29,699 nt of DNA, taken from the NCBI GenBank assembly GCA_029821455.1, contig JALGTI010000002.1, forward strand, positions 1 through 29,699, written 5' to 3'. The notes below the pieces were generated by a model, which worked only from the letters and a program-made list of their open reading frames with translations, ran no database searches and was not told the origin of the DNA. The position numbers were made by a program, and so were the translations under genes. This document shows positions 14,885-22,226 of this stretch, piece after piece (within the stretch, counting starts at the first letter, position 1; each line of letters opens with the position of its first letter). Origin of the DNA: Candidatus Zipacnadia bacterium (GTDB lineage Bacteria > Armatimonadota > Zipacnadia > Zipacnadales > Zipacnadaceae).

Positions 14885-16810
14885 CTAGGTGGCCACCTTA
14901 CCCCCGGTTTGCTTGAGCCGCCCTGTGCCGGTTGCCTGGCAGAGCTTATGGGCAGCTTTGATGATCGCCTCAGAATCTAGCTCGCATTCCGCCTCCAGCA
15001 ACGTCTTGTTGCCGTGCGAGACGAAATGGTCGGGTATACCTAATCGCTTGAGACTGACATCTGTCAGCTCCATATCGGCCAGCAGTTCAGCCACCGCCGA
15101 CCCGAAGCCGCCGGCCAGGGCGTTCTCCTCTACCGTGATTACCCGGCCACTGCTGGCAGCCAGGCTGGTAATCAGCTCGGCATCTAGTGGCTTCACAAAC
15201 CGGGCATTCACCACGCAGGCGTCAATTCCCTCCTCGCACAGGTGCGAAGCCGCTGCCAGAGCAGGCCTGACCCGGCTGCCAATCGCCAGGATTAGCAGGT
15301 CCTCGCCCTCCTGAAGCACCTGTGCGGTCCCGATTGGAATGGCGACCGGCGGGCCGCTGAGGTCAACACCCTCCCCGGCCCCGCGCGGATAGCGTAGCGC
15401 CACCGGCCCCTCCCTTTCGAGGGCCGTCAGCAGCATATCGCGCAGTTCGGCCTCGTCGGCCGGCGCCATCATCACAAGATTGGGGATGTGGCGCAGGTAG
15501 CTGATGTCAAACGCTCCGTGGTGAGTGGGCCCGTCATCGCCGACCAATCCGGCCCGGTCGAGGGCGAATACCACGGGGAGTTGTTGCAAGGCCACATCGT
15601 GAGCAATTTGGTCGTAGGAACGCTGCAGGAAGGTGGAGTATATGGCCACGACCGGGCGCAGGCCGGCTGCCGCCAGAGCGGCTGCGAAGGTAACGGCGTG
15701 CTCTTCGGTCATCCCCACATCGAAGCAACGGTCCGGGAATTGCCTCTTGAACGCGTTTAGCCCTGTGCCGTCGAGCATCGCCGCCGAGATTGCCACAATA
15801 CGCGGGTCATCGGTCGCCAATTCACAGAGAGTCTGTGCAAACACCTGGCTATAGGTCAAGCGCCCGGCTTTGTGGTTTGGCTCGCCATTCTCCACGGAGA
15901 AGGGGCTGGTACCATGGTAGCGGCGGGGGTCGGTTTCTGCAGGCTGATAGCCCTTCCCCTTCTGTGTCAGAGCGTGCACCAGCACCGGCCCCTTGAGTCT
16001 GGTGGCATCCTGGAGGATGTCAATCAGGGCCGGGATGTCATGGCCGTCAATAGGCCCCAGGTAGGTGAAGCCGAACTGCTCGAACAGCATCCCGGGGACG
16101 ACCAGCCCCTTGACGACATCGCGCATCCGGTCCATCGCGGCCAGCATCGCATCTCCCATCGGCACCCGGGTGAGCATGCGGGCCAGATCACGTCGTGCGC
16201 GCTGCACAGTCGGTTCGACGTTGGCACGCAGCCTTGACAGGTACGCCGACATTGCACCAACATTGCGGCTGATGCTCATCTCATTGTCGTTGAGCACCAC
16301 CAGCAGGTCACGGCCCATTTCGCCTGTCTGGTTGAGAGCCTCCAGGGCCATCCCGCCGGTAAGTGCACCGTCGCCGATAACTGCCACAATGTGCTCATCG
16401 CTGCCGCGCAGGTCGCGGGCGGTGGCAAAGCCCAGCGCTGCCGAGATAGAAGTGCTGCCATGGCCAGCGCCGAATGGGTCATACTGGCTTTCTGTCCGGT
16501 TGGTGAAACCGGACAGACCGCCGTGCTGGCGGATAGTGTCAAAGCGCTGGCGGCGGCCCGTCAGCAGCTTATGGGTGTAGCACTGATGCCCCACGTCCCA
16601 TATCAGCTTGTCGCGGGGGCAATCCAGCACATAGTGCAGGGCGATGGTTAGCTCCACTGTACCCAGGCTAGGGGCCAGGTGGCCGCCGGTGTGGGCGGTA
16701 GTGGTGATGATGCGCTCCCGCACCTCTTCGGCCAACTCGGTCAACTGCCTGGCAGACAGGGTCTTAACATCTTCCGGCGAGTCAATTGTGTCCAAGATGC
16801 TGTCAGACAT
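14885..16810 (-). CDS. dxs: 1-deoxy-D-xylulose-5-phosphate synthase
   Basis: DXS condenses pyruvate and glyceraldehyde 3-phosphate to 1-deoxy-D-xylulose 5-phosphate, the first step of the MEP isoprenoid pathway. The 641-residue length is standard. Key motifs are GGHLAPSLGTVELTIALHYV, the thiamine diphosphate motif GDGALTGGMALEALN (from residue 146) with downstream NDN, DPFGAGHGSTSIS, the FDVGMTEEHAVTFAAALA segment, and DRAGLVGDDGPTHHGAFD. The transketolase C-terminal domain closes the protein. Its ATG overlaps the xseB stop by one base, so the two are translationally coupled. The xseA-xseB-dxs order is common in bacteria. Confidence 0.97.
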   Translation of the reverse strand: MSDSILDTIDSPEDVKTLSARQLTELAEEVRERIITTTAHTGGHLAPSLGTVELTIALHYVLDCPRDKLIWDVGHQCYTHKLLTGRRQRFDTIRQHGGLSGFTNRTESQYDPFGAGHGSTSISAALGFATARDLRGSDEHIVAVIGDGALTGGMALEALNQTGEMGRDLLVVLNDNEMSISRNVGAMSAYLSRLRANVEPTVQRARRDLARMLTRVPMGDAMLAAMDRMRDVVKGLVVPGMLFEQFGFTYLGPIDGHDIPALIDILQDATRLKGPVLVHALTQKGKGYQPAETDPRRYHGTSPFSVENGEPNHKAGRLTYSQVFAQTLCELATDDPRIVAISAAMLDGTGLNAFKRQFPDRCFDVGMTEEHAVTFAAALAAAGLRPVVAIYSTFLQRSYDQIAHDVALQQLPVVFALDRAGLVGDDGPTHHGAFDISYLRHIPNLVMMAPADEAELRDMLLTALEREGPVALRYPRGAGEGVDLSGPPVAIPIGTAQVLQEGEDLLILAIGSRVRPALAAASHLCEEGIDACVVNARFVKPLDAELITSLAASSGRVITVEENALAGGFGSAVAELLADMELTDVSLKRLGIPDHFVSHGNKTLLEAECELDSEAIIKAAHKLCQATGTGRLKQTGGKVAT

Positions 16811-17043
16811 CAGTCTTCCGGGTCCTCGTCTGTTGTGTCCTGCTCCTCACTCTTGCTTACATACTCCTCGATGACCGCCTCGGCCTCGGCTAGCTTGCGC
16901 TCGCACAGCTCCTTGAGCCGCGCCCCCTCGCGGAAGCGCTCCAGGGCCTGCTCAAGGGAGAGATCGCCCTCATCGAGTTGCTCCACGATCTCCTCCAGCC
17001 GGGCCAGTGCCTCTTCAAAGGAAAGCTCTTCGGTTTCTGGCAT
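16810..17043 (-). CDS. xseB: Exodeoxyribonuclease VII small subunit
   Basis: XseB is the small helical subunit that decorates XseA in exonuclease VII, which degrades single-stranded DNA from both ends. The 77 residues contain the family signature LSFEEALARLEEIVEQLDEGDLSLEQALERFREG, followed by an acidic tail. It starts 3 bp after the xseA stop, and its own stop shares one base with the dxs start. Confidence 0.95.
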   Translation of the reverse strand: MPETEELSFEEALARLEEIVEQLDEGDLSLEQALERFREGARLKELCERKLAEAEAVIEEYVSKSEEQDTTDEDPED

Positions 17044-17046
17044 CGT

Positions 17047-18267
17047 TTATCGCATCCGTTCGCTTTGGCGGTGGCGCGTCACCTGCGCGAGGACGTCACC
17101 TTCGGCGATGCTTATCCCCACTGCTTCACCGACAGGAACCTGGGCGGGACTGCGCACCACGACCCCGTCGGCTTCCCGCCGTACTATCGCGTATCCGCGC
17201 TCAAGTACCGCAAGCGGCCCCAGGGCCGCCAGTCGGTCGGCCGCGCGCGCCACCCCGTCTCTGAGCGACTCCAGCAGTTGATTGACTCCTGTCATCAGGC
17301 CCGTTCCGCCTTCATCGAGCCGCTGCTGCCACGGTTCCAGAAGGCGCTCAGGCTGGCGCAGCGGGGTGCGTGCCGCCAGGCGCTGGAGGCCTTCACGCGC
17401 CGCCTGGGCCACGCGCAGCAAAGCCCCTCGCAATCTGTGGCCCTGCATTTCCAGGCCAGCCAGCAATTCGGCCTGGTCAGGCACGACTAGCTCGGCCGCC
17501 GCTGACGGCGTAGCTGCGCGCAGGTCCGCCACCAGGTCGCAGATGCTGACATCGCTCTCGTGACCGACGGCGCTGACCACGGGCTTGTGGCAGGCAAACA
17601 CGGCCCGCGCCACGCTCTCTTCGTTGAACGCCCACAGGTCCTCCAGCGATCCGCCACCTCTGCCGACGATGATCACATCCGCCTCCGGATACGTATCGGC
17701 ATTGCGCAGCGAGGCGACGATGCTAGGGGCCGCCGCCTCGCCTTGGACGACCGTCGGGAACACGATCATCCGGGCCAGCGGATAGCGCCTTGCAAGGATA
17801 GTCGTCAGATCCCGGATCGCTGCGCCAGTCGGTGACGTACACAGAGCGATGCAGCGCGGGAAGCGGGGCACCGGGCGCTTGCGCGACGGGTCAAACAGCC
17901 CCTCTGCCTCAAGTTGCGCCTTCAGGGCCTCGAACCGCGCCTGCAAGTCGCCCAGGCCGTCAGGCCGCATAAAGCGCACTACAAGCTGATAACGACCCCC
18001 GCGCTCATAGACAGTGACACTACCGCCGGCCACCACCGCCATACCGTCTTCGGGCTTGAACGTCAGCCCCTGGGCAGGGCCTCTGAAGAACACACAGCCA
18101 AGCTGGCTGTCGGCGTCCCTCAGCGAGAAGTACAGGTGCCCTGACGAGTGGCGGGTGAAGTTCGCCACCTCGCCGCGCACCAGGAGTTCCTGGAGCAGCT
18201 CGTCACGGTCCAACAGACGTTTGACGTGGGCCGTGACCTGTGAGACTGTCAGCACACCGTCGTTCAT
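17047..18267 (-). CDS. xseA: Exodeoxyribonuclease VII large subunit
   Basis: XseA is the catalytic subunit of exonuclease VII. The N-terminal OB fold is visible in LLVRGEVANFTRHSSGHLYFSLRD and SVTVYERGGRYQLVVRFM. The nuclease domain follows with RFPRCIALCTSPTGAAIRD, the DVIIVGRGGGSLEDLWAFNEE motif and PVVSAVGHESDVSICDLVADLRAATPSAAAEL. The 406-residue length is normal, and a coiled-coil region lies before the C-terminus. Its ATG overlaps the nusB stop by four bases. Confidence 0.96.
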   Translation of the reverse strand: MNDGVLTVSQVTAHVKRLLDRDELLQELLVRGEVANFTRHSSGHLYFSLRDADSQLGCVFFRGPAQGLTFKPEDGMAVVAGGSVTVYERGGRYQLVVRFMRPDGLGDLQARFEALKAQLEAEGLFDPSRKRPVPRFPRCIALCTSPTGAAIRDLTTILARRYPLARMIVFPTVVQGEAAAPSIVASLRNADTYPEADVIIVGRGGGSLEDLWAFNEESVARAVFACHKPVVSAVGHESDVSICDLVADLRAATPSAAAELVVPDQAELLAGLEMQGHRLRGALLRVAQAAREGLQRLAARTPLRQPERLLEPWQQRLDEGGTGLMTGVNQLLESLRDGVARAADRLAALGPLAVLERGYAIVRREADGVVVRSPAQVPVGEAVGISIAEGDVLAQVTRHRQSERMR

Positions 18268-18782
18268 TCTCTCACCGGCTCCGAAGCTTGCCGGGCCTGG
18301 CAGTGCTCCCGGACAAAGCTGCCCAGGATGCCGTTGACAAACTTGCCCGACTCAGGCGTGCCGTACTCTTTGGCCAGGTCCACAGCCTCGTTGATGGCGG
18401 CACTGATAGGCACCTCGGGAAAGTGAAGCAACTCCGCGATGGCCATCCGCAGTATGTTACGGTCTATCGCTGCCATGCGGTCCAGGGCCCAATCGTAGGA
18501 AAGCTGCTCGATAGCCTCATCAATCTCAGCAGCGTGTTCGAAGTACTGTTCCGCTAGCCGCCGGCCGAAGTCCTCGATCTCCGGCCCGAGCTTGCGCCGC
18601 TCGTCATCTTTAATCTGCCAACTCTCGAACATTAGGCTGAGACTCCGCTCGGCGTCCTGAAAGACACGCGCAGGGCTGAGACCTGCCACATCAGCCTGAA
18701 ACAGCAGAGCCAGGCAGTATTCGCGCGCTCTGCGCCGCGCGCCGCTCTTGGCCTGTGTTGGTGTTTTCGAGGTACTAGTCAT
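18264..18782 (-). CDS. nusB: Transcription antitermination factor NusB
   Basis: NusB with NusE (S10) binds boxA RNA in antitermination of rRNA transcription. The helical domain is clear: RRRAREYCLALLFQADVAG near the start, then WALDRMAAIDRNILRMAIAELLHFPEVPISAAINEAVDLAKEYGTPESGKFVNGILGSFV. The start chosen is the ATG at 18782 (MTSTSKTPTQAKSGARRRA), giving 172 residues; the frame is open farther upstream but overlaps the preceding gene in another frame. It overlaps xseA by four bases. The accC, DUF2273, nusB, xseA order resembles clusters in Firmicutes. Confidence 0.94.
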   Translation of the reverse strand: MTSTSKTPTQAKSGARRRAREYCLALLFQADVAGLSPARVFQDAERSLSLMFESWQIKDDERRKLGPEIEDFGRRLAEQYFEHAAEIDEAIEQLSYDWALDRMAAIDRNILRMAIAELLHFPEVPISAAINEAVDLAKEYGTPESGKFVNGILGSFVREHCQARQASEPVRE

Positions 18783-18820
18783 GGCCTGCCCAGATACGGA
18801 GACGGGCGTTGTCAAGGGCC

Positions 18821-19024
18821 TCAATCGCTGGAAGAACACAGCCGGGCCAGAGTGGCGCCGGCCACCATCAGGATCAGAGCCAACAGCGCCCACGCGAGGC
18901 CCTTCCACGCCCAGATAATGGCTATTGCCAGCCCCAGTACTGCTCCTACAGCAGTGCGCCAGAAGCGGAAGAGCTCGTGCCAGAATGATGGGACTGGCTC
19001 CTGCGGCAGCAGATCGTCGTTCAC
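18821..19024 (-). CDS. Small membrane protein, DUF2273-like
   Basis: This 67-residue protein has a short polar N-terminus ending FWHELFRFWRT, followed by two closely spaced hydrophobic helices (AVGAVLGLAIAIIWAWKGLAWALLALILMVAGATLARL). Size, topology and position between accC and nusB match DUF2273, a small membrane protein family often encoded beside asp23 and nusB. The similarity is by pattern only. The GTG at 19024 has GAGGAGG seven bases upstream and follows the accC stop by 2 bp. No Asp23 gene is seen here. Confidence 0.65.
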   Translation of the reverse strand: MNDDLLPQEPVPSFWHELFRFWRTAVGAVLGLAIAIIWAWKGLAWALLALILMVAGATLARLCSSSD

Positions 19025-19026
19025 TG

Positions 19027-20382
19027 TTAGCCCTCCTCGGCAGGTGTCATCCTGCGCTCCAGGAAGTGAGTGTCTACCTCGCCACGCCTGAAATAAGCAT
19101 TGCCCAGGATGCGTAGATGGTAGGGGATAGTGGTGCGCACGCCCTCGACGACCATTCCCCTCAAAGCCGCCTCCATCCGCGCGATAGCGCCACTGCGCGT
19201 CTGCTCCCAGCAGATAACCTTGGCGATCATCGGATCATAGTAAACTGAGATGGTACTGCCAGGCCCGACGCCTGTATCTACGCGGATACCGGGGCCGGCG
19301 GGTGCCTCCCAACGCGTCACCCTCCCTGGCGAGGGGGCAAACCCCCGGTCGCCGTCGGCAGCCAGGATGCGGCACTCAATGGCATGGCCATTGAACCATA
19401 TCTTGCCCTGCTCCAGGTCGAGGTGCTCCCCGGCCGCAATGCGGATCTGTTCGCGCACGATGTCCACCCCGGTCAACATCTCGGTGACGGGGTGCTCGAC
19501 CTGAATGCGTGTGTTCATCTCGATGAAGTAGAACTTGCCCCGCTGGTCCAACAGGAACTCTACAGTCCCGGCATTGCGGTAGTCCACCGCCTGGGCCGCT
19601 TTGACGGCCGCCTCCCCCAGTCGCCTGCGCAGGGAGCTACTCACAGCCGGCGACGGCGTCTCTTCCAGCAGCTTCTGATGGCGATACTGGATGGAGCAGT
19701 CGCGCTCGCCCAGATGGATAACATTGCCCTCATTGTCGGCCAGCACCTGCACCTCGATGTGGCGCGGCTCGGGCAGGTACTTCTCCAGATAAATATCGCC
19801 GCTGCCGAAGGCTGCCCGTGCTTCAGCCCGCGCCGCGTCCAGGGACGGTCCCATCTGCTCGGCATTATGGATGATGCGGATGCCAGTCCCACCTCCCCCC
19901 AGTGCCGCCTTTATCATCACTGGATAGCCTAGTTCACCGGCAACCTCCCGCGCCTCGCGCACGTCCCGCACCACGTCAGAGCTACCTGGCACCACCGGCA
20001 CGCCTGCTTCGCGGAGCGTCCGGCGCGCCTCGACCTTGTCGCCCATTCGGGCGATAATATGGGCTGGTGGGCCTACGAAGGTTATCTTGCACTTTTCGCA
20101 GGCCTCTGCGAAAGTAGCGCTTTCCGATAGATTCCCATAACCTGGGTGGATGGCCTCGGCGCCGGTGATAACGGCGGCGCTGATGATGTTGGCCACATTG
20201 AGGTAGCTGTCCTTGTTGGGCGGTGGACCGATGCAGACGGCCTCATCGGCCAACTGTACGTGAAGGGCGTCCGCGTCGGCCTCCGAATAGACCGCAACGG
20301 TCTGGATCTTCAGCTCGCGGCATGCCTGGAGGATGCGACAGGCAATCTCACCACGGTTGGCAACAAGCAGCTTTTCAAACAT
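19027..20382 (-). CDS. accC: Acetyl-CoA carboxylase, biotin carboxylase subunit (with altered conserved motifs)
   Basis: Biotin carboxylase uses ATP and bicarbonate to carboxylate biotin on its carrier protein, the first half of acetyl-CoA carboxylase. The 451-residue ATP-grasp fold is complete, from FEKLLVANRGEIACRIL to the C-terminal VYYDPMIAKVICW and VVEGVRTTIPYHLRIL. The metal and biotin region EFLLDQRGKFYFIEMNTRIQVEHPVTEM is intact. Several usually fixed positions differ: the glycine-rich ATP loop reads GGGGTGIR (residues 162-169) where GGGGRGMR is usual; HPGYGFLSEN is HPGYGNLSES; and QRRHQK is QYRHQK. AGAGG lies six bases before the ATG. It follows a prepilin gene, which separates it from the accB-like gene. 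The partner AccB lacks its biotin lysine, so the normal role of this copy is not certain. Confidence 0.9.
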   Translation of the reverse strand: MFEKLLVANRGEIACRILQACRELKIQTVAVYSEADADALHVQLADEAVCIGPPPNKDSYLNVANIISAAVITGAEAIHPGYGNLSESATFAEACEKCKITFVGPPAHIIARMGDKVEARRTLREAGVPVVPGSSDVVRDVREAREVAGELGYPVMIKAALGGGGTGIRIIHNAEQMGPSLDAARAEARAAFGSGDIYLEKYLPEPRHIEVQVLADNEGNVIHLGERDCSIQYRHQKLLEETPSPAVSSSLRRRLGEAAVKAAQAVDYRNAGTVEFLLDQRGKFYFIEMNTRIQVEHPVTEMLTGVDIVREQIRIAAGEHLDLEQGKIWFNGHAIECRILAADGDRGFAPSPGRVTRWEAPAGPGIRVDTGVGPGSTISVYYDPMIAKVICWEQTRSGAIARMEAALRGMVVEGVRTTIPYHLRILGNAYFRRGEVDTHFLERRMTPAEEG

Positions 20383-20415
20383 TGCCGACCTCTGTCGCCT
20401 CTAGTCAAGGAGCGC

Positions 20416-20796
20416 TCAGTATTTTTGATGCCCCGGAGTGGTGCACTTAACCTGCCCGGTCTGCGGGTCATACTGATAAAGATATCCGCTGACTGGACAT
20501 TGCAATGCTATGCCCCAACTGGGGTCGAGTTGCGGCGGATTGGCATCGTTTTCAATCCGGTACATCTCGATGCAAGAGCGGAGCTGCTGAAGGTTGGTCA
20601 TACACTCCACGCTCTCACCCTTCTGAATTGCCTTGCCCGGGATAGTCTGTGCCTCACCCGGAAAACGTTCCTGTGGTTGTGTTGCGCTAGACCGTCCCCG
20701 CAGGCCAAAGTAGGCCCCAACCAGCAGCCCAATGATTATCACAACTACCAGGATTTCGATGAGCGCAAATCCCCGCCGCCGGCTATTGCACACCAT
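20416..20796 (-). CDS. Type II/IV prepilin-like protein between accB and accC
   Basis: The 126-residue protein has a prepilin leader MVCNSRRRG, then FALIEILVVVIIIGLLVGAYFGL, with Glu at position +5 after the predicted cleavage. A prepilin peptidase should cut after Gly9 and methylate the new Phe. The C-terminal part is short, with four cysteines (one in ECMTNLQQLRSCIEMY, one in LQCPVSGYLYQYDPQTG, one in VKC) and a TGxxxC ending typical of small pseudopilins. The start at 20796 has AGAGG five bases upstream; a GTG at 20802 is possible. The first bases overlap the accB-like gene by 14-20 bp. It is a pseudopilin or minor pilin, unusual inside a fatty-acid operon. Confidence 0.82.
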   Translation of the reverse strand: MVCNSRRRGFALIEILVVVIIIGLLVGAYFGLRGRSSATQPQERFPGEAQTIPGKAIQKGESVECMTNLQQLRSCIEMYRIENDANPPQLDPSWGIALQCPVSGYLYQYDPQTGQVKCTTPGHQKY

Positions 20797-21277
20797 CCAC
20801 ACCTCTGGCAGAAGGCTGGATTCGCATCAGCACATCGCCGTATTGCACCGCGTCACCATCCTCCACATCTATGGAGATCACCTCGCCGCTCACGGGGCTG
20901 ACCACCTCCGTCAGCCTGCGCAGGGCCTCAATGGCACCCACTACCTGTGCTTCTCCGACATGCTGGCCGACTTGCACCAGCGTCTCGCCATCCGGTTCGA
21001 GGCTGTGGTGAAAGAAGCCCACCAGGTGCGTGCGGACCTCATGAATCTCCTGGCCATTGTCTTCGCCCTCAGCGAGGCTGTCCTGGCTCTTGACGGAGTT
21101 GGCAGGCGCTTGGGCAGCCTGCAACTCCTCGACAACGGGCTCGGCGTTGGGATTGCTCCCATCAGTCTGCCTCACGCGCACCATGCTGTCGCCCTCACGC
21201 ACCGTTAGCTCCGCAGCGCCGGACGATTTCAGCAGTTCAATTATATGCTTGATCCGCTCTTTGTCCAACTCAGACAT
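20783..21277 (-). CDS. accB: AccB-like biotin carboxyl carrier protein lacking the biotin lysine
   Basis: The 164-residue protein has the layout of AccB: an N-terminal helix (ELDKERIKHIIELLKSSG), AELTVREGDSMVRVRQ, a flexible linker, and a C-terminal biotinyl-like beta-barrel from about 78 to 155. In AccB the carrier lysine sits in EAMKM. Here the aligned segment is IEALRRLTEV, so Arg120 (codon CGC) stands where Lys should be. The flanking frame is intact and its residues fit (Glu117, Ala118, Leu119, Glu124, SPVSG), so this is a substitution, not a frameshift. BirA could not biotinylate it at that site. In plants, similar lysine-lacking BADC proteins inhibit acetyl-CoA carboxylase; a like role here is only a hypothesis. 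It overlaps the next gene, a prepilin. Confidence 0.82.
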   Translation of the reverse strand: MSELDKERIKHIIELLKSSGAAELTVREGDSMVRVRQTDGSNPNAEPVVEELQAAQAPANSVKSQDSLAEGEDNGQEIHEVRTHLVGFFHHSLEPDGETLVQVGQHVGEAQVVGAIEALRRLTEVVSPVSGEVISIDVEDGDAVQYGDVLMRIQPSARGVDGVQ

Positions 21278-21296
21278 CCCAGAATGTCGGGGTAGC

Positions 21297-21424
21297 GTAG
21301 GGCCAGCTTCTCCTTCGACTAGCTCAGGACGGTGAGCCTGCCGAACCCGCAGCTTGCCCTGAGTGTGCGCGGGCTTCCCGCCTGCACAAGAATCTCACCG
21401 AGGCAAGCAGCATGCCTGCCCTAC
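21297..21424. repeat. GTAG...CTAC-bounded palindromic element upstream of accB-like gene
   Basis: The 128-bp stretch starts GTAGGGCC and ends GCCCTAC on the plus strand. It contains several palindromes, including GCGGGC-TTCC-CGCCTGC, a GGCAAGCAGCATGCCTGCC block, and a segment beginning CTTCGACTAGCTCAGGACGG of a type I recall as widespread in environmental bacterial genomes. It fills most of the gap between efp and the accB-like gene. It shares its end sequences with the elements at 25413, 26286 and 26659. Confidence 0.7.
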
Positions 21425-21461
21425 CCAGGACTCTGTACGCATTGCAAGGACGTGATGACCA

Positions 21462-22025
21462 TTAGTTAGCGCGCTCGACGTACTCGCCAGTGCGCGTGTC
21501 AATCCTGATGGTCTCGCCTACATCTATAAACAGTGGCACCGTGACAGTAACCTCACCCTCTACGACAGCGGGTTTGGTGCCGCCAGTTGCCGTATCCCCG
21601 CGCAGGCCGGGGTCGGTCCTGATCACTTCTCGCGCCACGACGTTGGGCACCTCCACACCGATCAGTTCTCCCTCGTGCGTGGTCACGAGCACCTCTTCGC
21701 CTTCCTTGAGCCACTTGGCGTTGTCGCCGACCTGCTCGGCACTCAGCTCCATCTGCTCGTAGGTCGCATTATCCATAAAGACATAGCTGGCGCCTGTGGT
21801 GTACAGGTACTGCATTTGGGTGCGGTCAAGATGCGCTTTGGGCACTTTTTCGCCGGAGCGGAAGTTTTTTTCAATGATGGCCCCGCTCGTTAGGTCGCGC
21901 AGCTTCGTCCGCATAATCGCGCCGCCGCGCCCCACACCCTTGTGATGGTTGCATTCCACTATCTGGACGACACGGCCATCCACTTCAATGGTCAAACCGG
22001 GCTTGAACTCGGACGTCGAAACCAA
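21462..22025 (-). CDS. efp: Translation elongation factor P (Arg at loop tip)
   Basis: EF-P enters the ribosomal E site and relieves stalling at polyproline stretches. The three-domain protein is complete: VSTSEFKPGLTIEVDGRVVQIVECNHHKG, RTKLRDLTSGAIIEKNFRSGEKV, YLYTTGASYVFMD, and the C-terminal GLRGDTATGGTKPAVVEGEVTVTVPLFIDVGETIRIDTRTGEYVER. The TTG at 22025 is the start: AAGGAG lies nine bases upstream, the preceding frame is not EF-P-like, and 187 residues is the usual length. The tip of domain I reads HKGVGRGGA where most EF-Ps read KPGKGxA, so Arg33 replaces the modified Lys and one residue is inserted. Arginine tips in other phyla are rhamnosylated by EarP; whether that applies here is open. 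Confidence 0.95.
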   Translation of the reverse strand: MVSTSEFKPGLTIEVDGRVVQIVECNHHKGVGRGGAIMRTKLRDLTSGAIIEKNFRSGEKVPKAHLDRTQMQYLYTTGASYVFMDNATYEQMELSAEQVGDNAKWLKEGEEVLVTTHEGELIGVEVPNVVAREVIRTDPGLRGDTATGGTKPAVVEGEVTVTVPLFIDVGETIRIDTRTGEYVERAN

Positions 22026-22087
22026 TGGCTGAATCTCCTTCTTAGATGAAAGATATTGCCCAGAACGGACCCCGCAGCGTGCCACAG

Positions 22088-22116
22088 ATACTACACCAAA
22101 CAGGGTGAAAAGTCAA
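22088..22116 (-). promoter_or_regulatory. Sigma70-type promoter of efp
   Basis: On the minus strand, TTGACT (22116-22111), a 17-base spacer and TAGTAT (22093-22088) lie about 60 bases upstream of the efp TTG. The T-rich stretch before the -35 may help. The predicted start is near 22081, with a leader of about 55 bases. Confidence 0.7.
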
Positions 22117-22171
22117 AAACAGACGATGAGCCGGCCGGACACGCCAGCCACTCTGCCCGTGCAAACAAGCA

Positions 22172-22195
22172 GCCCCCGGAATGCACTCCGGGGGC
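22172..22195 (-). terminator. Intrinsic terminator of the transaldolase-family gene
   Basis: A perfect 9-bp stem (GCCCCCGGA paired with TCCGGGGGC) with a 6-base loop lies 32 bp after the stop at 22227. On the minus strand it is followed by TGCTTGTTTG, a modest T-rich tract. It separates this gene from the efp promoter. Confidence 0.65.
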
Positions 22196-22226
22196 CCTGT
22201 CGGTGTGGTTGTTATGCGTCACGTCC

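Noticed and set aside
20890..20930. Frameshift explanation for the missing biotin lysine in AccB
   Set aside because: The frame before and after the motif matches AccB continuously, so Arg120 is a true codon change in this sequence.
22026..22085. EF-P start at 22085
   Set aside because: The extra residues are not EF-P-like, overlap the promoter leader, and a strong ribosome-binding site points to the TTG at 22025.
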